Assembly (NCBI GenBank): GCA_027064565.1
Contig: JAMOPK010000265.1
Span: forward strand, 1-10,640
DNA from: Caldifarciminota bacterium
GTDB lineage: Bacteria > Hydrothermota > Hydrothermia > B15-G9
Length of the DNA: 10,640 nt
Direction of reading: 5' to 3'
Under the pieces are notes generated by a model. It did no database searches. It was given only the letters and a program-made list of their open reading frames with translations, and was not told the DNA's origin. Of the stretch, positions 5,970 through 10,640 are shown piece by piece. How positions within the stretch are numbered: position 1 is the first letter of the stretch; each line of letters starts with the position of its first letter. The translations under genes were made by a program, and so were the position numbers.

Positions 5970-7877
5970 TTAGGGTGTAAGTTTGATGATTTTTATAGTT
6001 TTAGCGGATTCTCCGGACAGACGTAAAAAATAAACCCCGCTGTTTTCAGGAAGATTCAGAGTTATAGCTCTTTCGCCGGAAAATATTTCCTTCTGTTCGA
6101 TTACCCTCCCGCTGACATCTATCAGAGCCAGATGGACGGAGGACTTTTCCCTTCTATAATTTGTCAGATTGAGGGTTATAGATTTCTCCGATGTGACAAT
6201 GGAGTTAGGGAACATATCCGTGAGGATCTCGTTCCCTTCCTTTACAGCTGGGGACCTCCTGATCGGCAGAATCACAACCGAGGGATGATTTCCTCCCATG
6301 TAAACCGTGTTGAGAGCTGTAAGTGTATCCGTTGAATTATTCACGGGCTCGTTTGTGTTAGGATTTACGGAATACTTTGGGTAATTTGACGAGCTGACAG
6401 CGAGGCCGAGTCTATGACCGGGCACGATGGTGTAAGCCGTGTAATTGAGATCTATCTCAAATTCATATATCTCACCGGGGATCAGGAAGTCTTCGCGATC
6501 GAAACCTATCCGGTGACGCGCCATAAGTATTCCATCGGTTATAAGCATTTTTCTGCCATCCGGATAGATATCAACAAGTTTACCTGTAAAGTCTGTGTCC
6601 AGCCTGTTGGATGAGGCATAGAGTTTGAGTTTTATACGACCAAAAATATCGTATGGCTCAGTCGCCACATCCGTCACAAAAGTAAGGACATCCGTTCTAT
6701 TCCACACTGGGTTCTGATCATAGATTCCCGAAGGTATCGTCAAATTGTGTCCACCAATTGTGGGGACCGGATTCCTCGGATCGTAAAAATAGGATAGGGA
6801 ATCCGACGAAGGGACAGTTGTCGTCAATGTCCCTTGTGCTGAGAGATAAAACCTTAAAGTGTCAACATTGTCAAACGGCCATTCGTCAAAATATAGCCAG
6901 GAATTCCAGTAGCCAGAGGTATCCACAGGTCCCATCAGGTAAAGCTGGATGTCAGGAATATCAATGATTCCATTCACTGAATCCTTGAGCCAGTAGTCAT
7001 ACCACGGATAAGCGTATTCGCGGAGGATATCCACCCTCGCATTTTCCGGAAATGTGACGTCTCCACACTCACGTTGTCCCGTGGTATGATGTGTCCATGG
7101 ACCGATTATCAATTTTTGGTTCCCCCGTGCCCCTTCGCCTCCGTGATATTGAAGCATGTAAAAGGCTTCAATCTGAGATGGAGCGAACATATCAAGCCAG
7201 CCGGCTACATGAAACATCGGGACATGAATGGAATCGAGCCTTGTATTGCAGTTTAAAAGGTCCCATGATTCCGAGTAATTGTAATTTTGTTGGAGAAGTT
7301 CGAGCATTTCGGGCCTGGAGTTGTGCGATGCCCATGTAACGACATCGTGTTCTCTAAATTCGCCTCCCTGATACACAAATTCATACATGTTCCAGCTTGC
7401 GTTTAATGGAAAACAGGCGGTCAGGTGAGGTGGATTAGCGCCGGCAGCGAGATATTGAGTTATGCCGTGTGCGCTTCCGCCATACATAGCTATGTGACCA
7501 TCGCACCATGACTGCTGCGCAAGCCATTCGATAGTGTCATATCCATCCCTCAGATCACCCCAGCCATCCTCTCGGAATAACGAGTCTTCACCTTCCGATT
7601 CGTGCCTGCCTCTTAAGTCCTGGATCACGACTATATACCTCTTTCGGTCGGTAAGCTGACGTATCGCATTGGCCATCCTTGCACCCTGTGCATCCGCTCC
7701 ATAAGGTGTCCTGCGCAGGATTACAGGTAAAGGGAAATCGGAGGTATCGTCGGGAAAGTATATGTTTGCATATAGATGCACCCCATCCCTCATGGGGATC
7801 ATTACAGAGTCTTTCACAAATCCATATAATTTCGTCTGCACGAAAAATATTGCTAAAGCAACAATCCAATATTTCAT
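5970..7877 (-). CDS. Secreted CocE / X-Pro dipeptidyl-peptidase (S15) family hydrolase with sorting-type C-terminus
   Basis: 635 aa from the ATG at 7877 (SD GGAGG, 7 nt upstream); an in-frame TTG further up has no SD. Residues 1-19 are a signal peptide. The alpha/beta-hydrolase domain starts at VMIPMRDGVHLYANIYFP (25-42), and RRTPYG supplies a Tyr (59) at the position used for the oxyanion hole in cocaine esterase. The nucleophile is Ser135 in MYGGSAHGITQY. The acid is Asp229 in HVAGWLDMF and the base His263 in IIGPWTHH, so the triad is complete. A jelly-roll domain (about 300-540) typical of CocE/PepX follows. Residues about 565-635 (VHLALIDVSGRV, then GVYFLRLSG and a basic end) resemble T9SS or FlgD-like C-terminal sorting domains, so the enzyme is probably exported across the outer membrane or held on the surface. 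Members cleave X-Pro peptides, amino-acid esters or beta-lactam side chains; the substrate here is unknown. It is transcribed divergently from yidC. Confidence 0.88.
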   Translation of the reverse strand: MKYWIVALAIFFVQTKLYGFVKDSVMIPMRDGVHLYANIYFPDDTSDFPLPVILRRTPYGADAQGARMANAIRQLTDRKRYIVVIQDLRGRHESEGEDSLFREDGWGDLRDGYDTIEWLAQQSWCDGHIAMYGGSAHGITQYLAAGANPPHLTACFPLNASWNMYEFVYQGGEFREHDVVTWASHNSRPEMLELLQQNYNYSESWDLLNCNTRLDSIHVPMFHVAGWLDMFAPSQIEAFYMLQYHGGEGARGNQKLIIGPWTHHTTGQRECGDVTFPENARVDILREYAYPWYDYWLKDSVNGIIDIPDIQLYLMGPVDTSGYWNSWLYFDEWPFDNVDTLRFYLSAQGTLTTTVPSSDSLSYFYDPRNPVPTIGGHNLTIPSGIYDQNPVWNRTDVLTFVTDVATEPYDIFGRIKLKLYASSNRLDTDFTGKLVDIYPDGRKMLITDGILMARHRIGFDREDFLIPGEIYEFEIDLNYTAYTIVPGHRLGLAVSSSNYPKYSVNPNTNEPVNNSTDTLTALNTVYMGGNHPSVVILPIRRSPAVKEGNEILTDMFPNSIVTSEKSITLNLTNYRREKSSVHLALIDVSGRVIEQKEIFSGERAITLNLPENSGVYFLRLSGESAKTIKIIKLTP

Positions 7878-7932
7878 AATTTGACCTCCATAACTTTGAG
7901 TCAAAATGATAATGCAAAGTTCCTGAAAAAAC

Positions 7933-7963
7933 GTTATATGCCTTCAGTTATTGCTTCTGGCAA
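7933..7963 (-). promoter_or_regulatory. Possible promoter of the secreted hydrolase gene
   Basis: On the minus strand TTGCCA (7963-7958, 5/6) and TATAAC (7938-7933, 5/6) are 19 bp apart, 2 bp longer than ideal, giving a leader of about 50 nt. It lies in the 172-bp divergent region shared with yidC. For yidC only a poor candidate is visible (TTGAAG 7973-7978, N17, TTTAGA). Confidence 0.3.
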
Positions 7964-8049
7964 CCCCTTAAGTTGAAGATCGTTTTGCTTTATCCTTTAG
8001 AAGCTTAACTTGGGTCAAAAACTTCCCAAAACTGAAGTGAGGTAAAAAA

Positions 8050-9570
8050 ATGGATACGAATAAGAGATTTATTCTTGCAACTGTCCTTTTTCTGGTATTC
8101 CTGATAATCTGGCAGATGGTGTATATCAAGCCCCAGCAGGAAAAGCTGAAACAGGCGCAAAGGACTGTTGAGGCCGAATCCACGACCATCAGTGCGACAT
8201 CCGCGGAGTCCGGATCTGTGTTGGTCGATACAACCCGGCCGGCTGGGATTGCCCAGTTGACGACTCCGGAATCATCGGCGGTGAGCGCCGACACAGTCGT
8301 CATGGTTGTTGAAAATAAACTTTTTTCTGCGAAAATCGATGGTCATGGCACCATCCGCAGCTTTTACATCAAAAAATACCATGCTGAGCTTGTCCCCGAA
8401 GGTGGATACATCCTCTCAACGCCGTTCGACGAGAACATCCTGCCGGCTTTCGACGTCAAGGACACCTTCAGGCTTGAAGATTCGAGTCTAACACTGGTTT
8501 TCTCAACGAAGATACAGGACTCGGTCATGGCCGCCAAGGTTTATACCTTCTATCCGGATAGCTATCTGGTGAAAATCTCAGTGCCTGACACCGTTATGTT
8601 CACCGGGATAAAGCCCAATGAAGAAAATGAGAAGGATGAACTGCGCTACACAGGTTTGATTGTTTATAAAAATAAACTACGTAAATATGCCCCCAAGAAG
8701 TTCAAAAAGGGACTGAGCATAGACCTTGAAGATGCAGAATGGGTGGGATATCGCACAAAATATTTCATGGTAACATTTGTGCCTCAGGTTAAACTTGATG
8801 ATATTCAAGGAATCTCTGACGGAAAATTTAATTCAAAATTTACGCTGATATCGCATGGTAGGTTGACCGGAACAGCGTATCTCGGCCCCATCGACTACTA
8901 CCTGTTGAAAGACATAGGTTATGGGCTGTGGAAGGCCTATGATTTTGGGCCGAGCCTCATAAGGCCATTTGCCAAGGTGTTGCTCGCTATCTTGAGGTTT
9001 ATCTACAACAATGTCGTGCATAACTATGGATGGGCGATTGTTATTTTCGCCGTCTTCATGAAACTCCTGTTCTGGCCTTTGAACATCAAGAACCTCAGAA
9101 ACATGCACAGGATGCAGGAGCTGAAGCCGAAGCTGAATGCTCTGCAAAAAGCTTACAAGGACGATCCGCAGAAACTGCAACAGGAAACGATGGAACTTTA
9201 CAAGAAATACGGCGTCAATCCGTTCTCCGGCTGTGTTGTCGTCCTGCTTCAGCTACCGATTTTCTGGGCGATGTTTCAGGTTCTTAAAACCTACATCGAG
9301 CTAAGAGGCGCACCGTGGATACTTTGGATCCGTGATCTGTCCTCCAAAGATCCGTATTACGTTTTGCCGATATTGATGGGGGCGGCGAGTCTGGTTCAGG
9401 CACTTATGCAGCCGGCACAGGACGAGCAGTCGCGGATGACGGCAATAATTATGCCCATTGTGTTCACCTTTATTTTCATCACGTTCCCGTCGGGAGTGGT
9501 GCTTTACTGGTTGACTTTCAACCTTCTTGGCATCCTTGAATTGCTATGGATAAAGAAGATGCATCATTGA
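8050..9570 (+). CDS. yidC: Membrane protein insertase YidC
   Basis: 506 aa, starting at an ATG after GAGGT. YidC inserts proteins into the inner membrane, alone or with SecYEG. The layout is that of Gram-negative YidC: TM1 at 6-24, a large periplasmic beta-domain at about 85-290, then the conserved five-helix core. The core shows a hydrophobic segment with FMKLLFWPLNIK at 336-347, a cytoplasmic helical hairpin (MQELKPKLNALQKAY at 355-369 to KKYGVNPFSGC at 385-395), PIFWAMFQVL in TM3, and two C-terminal helices ending in a short basic tail (IKKMHH). The positive residue in the hydrophilic groove, Arg366 in E. coli, is Lys338 here by alignment on the PL that follows it; the charge is kept. A linker at 40-85 rich in Ser, Thr and Ala joins TM1 to the periplasmic domain. 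jag follows 87 nt later. Confidence 0.96.
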   Translation: MDTNKRFILATVLFLVFLIIWQMVYIKPQQEKLKQAQRTVEAESTTISATSAESGSVLVDTTRPAGIAQLTTPESSAVSADTVVMVVENKLFSAKIDGHGTIRSFYIKKYHAELVPEGGYILSTPFDENILPAFDVKDTFRLEDSSLTLVFSTKIQDSVMAAKVYTFYPDSYLVKISVPDTVMFTGIKPNEENEKDELRYTGLIVYKNKLRKYAPKKFKKGLSIDLEDAEWVGYRTKYFMVTFVPQVKLDDIQGISDGKFNSKFTLISHGRLTGTAYLGPIDYYLLKDIGYGLWKAYDFGPSLIRPFAKVLLAILRFIYNNVVHNYGWAIVIFAVFMKLLFWPLNIKNLRNMHRMQELKPKLNALQKAYKDDPQKLQQETMELYKKYGVNPFSGCVVVLLQLPIFWAMFQVLKTYIELRGAPWILWIRDLSSKDPYYVLPILMGAASLVQALMQPAQDEQSRMTAIIMPIVFTFIFITFPSGVVLYWLTFNLLGILELLWIKKMHH

Positions 9571-9605
9571 TCCTTTAGAATTAAGAACTTTATTTAGGTG
9601 GTGGA

Positions 9606-9622
9606 GCGGCTCGCGGAGCCGC
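9606..9622 (+). other. GC-rich hairpin between yidC and jag
   Basis: GCGGCTC-GCG-GAGCCGC is a perfect 7-bp stem with a 3-nt loop, 36 nt after the yidC stop and 35 nt before the jag start. It is followed only by AAATT, so it is not a full intrinsic terminator. It may tune readthrough or mark an mRNA processing or stabilising site between the two genes. Confidence 0.45.
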
Positions 9623-9657
9623 AAATTATGGGTTATCGCATAACACGGAGGCGAGAG

Positions 9658-10266
9658 ATGCGGTATATCGAGGAAGAAGGCAGGACCATTGAAGAGGCAC
9701 TGGAAAAAGCCCTTGAAAAAGGAGGTATAGATAGAGAGGAGGCGAGATTTGAGGTAATCGATCCGGGAGGGGACGGCAAACCCGCCCGTGTCAGGCTTTA
9801 CCTCGATGCCGAGGAACTCGAACTTATCGAGGGAATAATTCAGGAGTTCCTCGAAAAATTAGGGACAAGGGGTAACGTCGAGATAAAACCCGGTCCCAAA
9901 GGCTATTACGTCAATGTGAGGACGCGCGGCTATGACTCGGTCCTTATTGGCCGGGACGGCAAGAACCTCGATGCGTTCGAGCATCTCATCAAACTGATGG
10001 TTCAGAGGAAACTGCACAGAATCGATCTCAAGCTGGACGTTTCCAGTTACAGGGAACGCAAGAGAAAACTGCTTTTAAACAAAGCGCTTGCCGTCGCCAG
10101 AAGGGTTAAAGATACCGGCAAGGAAATGCGTATCGACCCGCTTACTCCCGAAGAAAGGAGAATTGTCAGGGAGGAATTGCGCAAAGACAAAGAAATCAGG
10201 GTTTACACAATCAGGCGGGGGCGCAACATTTACCTCATAGTCGCACCGGCTAAGAAACAACGCTGA
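9658..10266 (+). CDS. jag: Jag / SpoIIIJ-associated RNA-binding protein (KH-R3H)
   Basis: 202 aa. The ATG at 9658 is preferred because it follows GGAGG by 6 nt and begins exactly where Jag-N domains begin (MRYIEEEGRTIEEALEKAL); an in-frame GTG at 9598 would place the GC hairpin inside the gene and has no SD. Domains: Jag-N at 1-48, a KH domain at about 73-128 with the GxxG loop in LIGRDGKNLDAF (G98-G101), and an R3H-like domain at about 135-198 with TPEERRIVREEL. In the usual R3H signature (RxxxH, as in ERRIIH) the histidine is conserved; here position 171 is Arg. Jag/KhpB-type proteins bind RNA, partner with KhpA and affect cell envelope growth in Gram-positives; the role in diderms is less clear. 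Position after yidC is the classic arrangement. The stop overlaps the mnmE start by one base. Confidence 0.93.
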   Translation: MRYIEEEGRTIEEALEKALEKGGIDREEARFEVIDPGGDGKPARVRLYLDAEELELIEGIIQEFLEKLGTRGNVEIKPGPKGYYVNVRTRGYDSVLIGRDGKNLDAFEHLIKLMVQRKLHRIDLKLDVSSYRERKRKLLLNKALAVARRVKDTGKEMRIDPLTPEERRIVREELRKDKEIRVYTIRRGRNIYLIVAPAKKQR

Positions 10267-10640
10267 TGGAACCCATTGTTGCGCTTGCAACTCCCCCGGG
10301 ATTGGGAGCAATAGCTCTCGTTAGACTCTCGGGAGATGATGTTTTTTCTATTTCGGATAAGGTCATCCGGGGTAGGATTAGTCCTTCCAGAGCCAAACCT
10401 CGCAGAGTGTATCGCGCCGTTGTCGTGGATCCAGAGACCGGCGACGAAATAGACGATGTCCTTTTCTGGACGTTCCACTCACCCCACAGCTACACCGGCG
10501 AGGATATGGTTGAGGTCTCAACGCACGGCGGCATCACCGTGTCGAACATGGTCATGCAGGCGTTTCTCAAGGCCGGTGCCCGGCTTGCACAGCGCGGCGA
10601 ATTCACAAAACGGGCGTTCCTGAACGGCAAACTTGACCTC
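10266..10640 (+). CDS. mnmE: tRNA modification GTPase MnmE (TrmE), N-terminal part
   Basis: The first 125 codons are visible; the gene continues beyond the window. The ATG overlaps the jag stop (TGATG), indicating translational coupling. The N-terminal, tetrahydrofolate-binding domain is unmistakable: ATPPGLGAIALVRLSG at 8-23, HSPHSYTGEDMVEVSTHGG at 71-89, and RGEFTKRAFLNGKLDL at 110-125. With MnmG (GidA), MnmE makes the cmnm5 modification of wobble uridine in certain tRNAs. The GTPase domain and C-terminal cysteine lie outside. At the first glycine motif Leu13 stands where Arg, Gly or Ser is more usual; this is probably tolerated. Co-expression with yidC and jag is expected. Confidence 0.96.
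   Translation, partial: MEPIVALATPPGLGAIALVRLSGDDVFSISDKVIRGRISPSRAKPRRVYRAVVVDPETGDEIDDVLFWTFHSPHSYTGEDMVEVSTHGGITVSNMVMQAFLKAGARLAQRGEFTKRAFLNGKLDL

Noticed and set aside
7992..9580. Direct repeat ATCCTTTAGAA on both sides of yidC (7992-8002 and 9570-9580)
   Set aside because: An exact 11-nt match is expected by chance about a dozen times among all position pairs in a window this long, and there is no other sign that yidC was inserted.
9598..9657. GTG start for jag at 9598
   Set aside because: It would translate through the GC hairpin and has no SD. The ATG at 9658 matches the Jag-N start.

Overview
The window reads as bacterial chromosome from a Gram-negative (diderm) lineage. The YidC has the long periplasmic domain found in diderms, and an exported hydrolase ends in a tail like the C-terminal sorting domains of type IX secretion (T9SS) cargo. 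Shine-Dalgarno (SD) sites are strong throughout (GGAGGTGA type). Together this fits a Bacteroidetes/FCB-type or related candidate-phylum bacterium. That placement is inference from protein style, and I cannot name a species.

Left third (minus strand, 1-2647). Two adjacent genes encode secreted proteins that share one homologous beta-rich domain. The upstream 249-aa protein is essentially that domain alone. The downstream protein (618 residues visible, C-terminus outside the window) carries the domain plus a long cysteine-rich extension with a lectin-like or galactose-binding-like segment. They lie 41 nt apart and probably form an operon.

Mobile and decayed zone (about 2660-4414). A 3'-truncated DDE transposase (plus strand) abuts a short minus-strand coding remnant. 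Next comes a non-coding segment of about 310 bp with long imperfect terminal inverted repeats and an internal hairpin, which I read as a MITE-like element. It is followed by a 140-aa protein equal to only the DNA-binding half of an IS630-type transposase. The two outer ends of the MITE-like element carry mirrored, outward-facing -35-like hexamers, each 17 bp from a plausible -10 in the flanking DNA.

Middle (minus strand, 4458-7877). One gene encodes a cytoplasmic alkaline-phosphatase-superfamily phosphodiesterase with a complete metal site. Upstream of it lies an exported CocE/X-Pro-dipeptidyl-peptidase-type serine hydrolase with the C-terminal sorting-like tail.

Right third (plus strand, 8050-10640). 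yidC, jag and the start of mnmE form the conserved membrane-insertion / RNA-binding / tRNA-modification cluster. The usual upstream partners rpmH, rnpA and yidD are absent: yidC is directly preceded by the divergent hydrolase gene.

I found no CRISPR array, tRNA, rRNA or defence system. The most unusual parts are the MITE-like element with its mirrored promoter ends and the cysteine-rich secreted protein pair.
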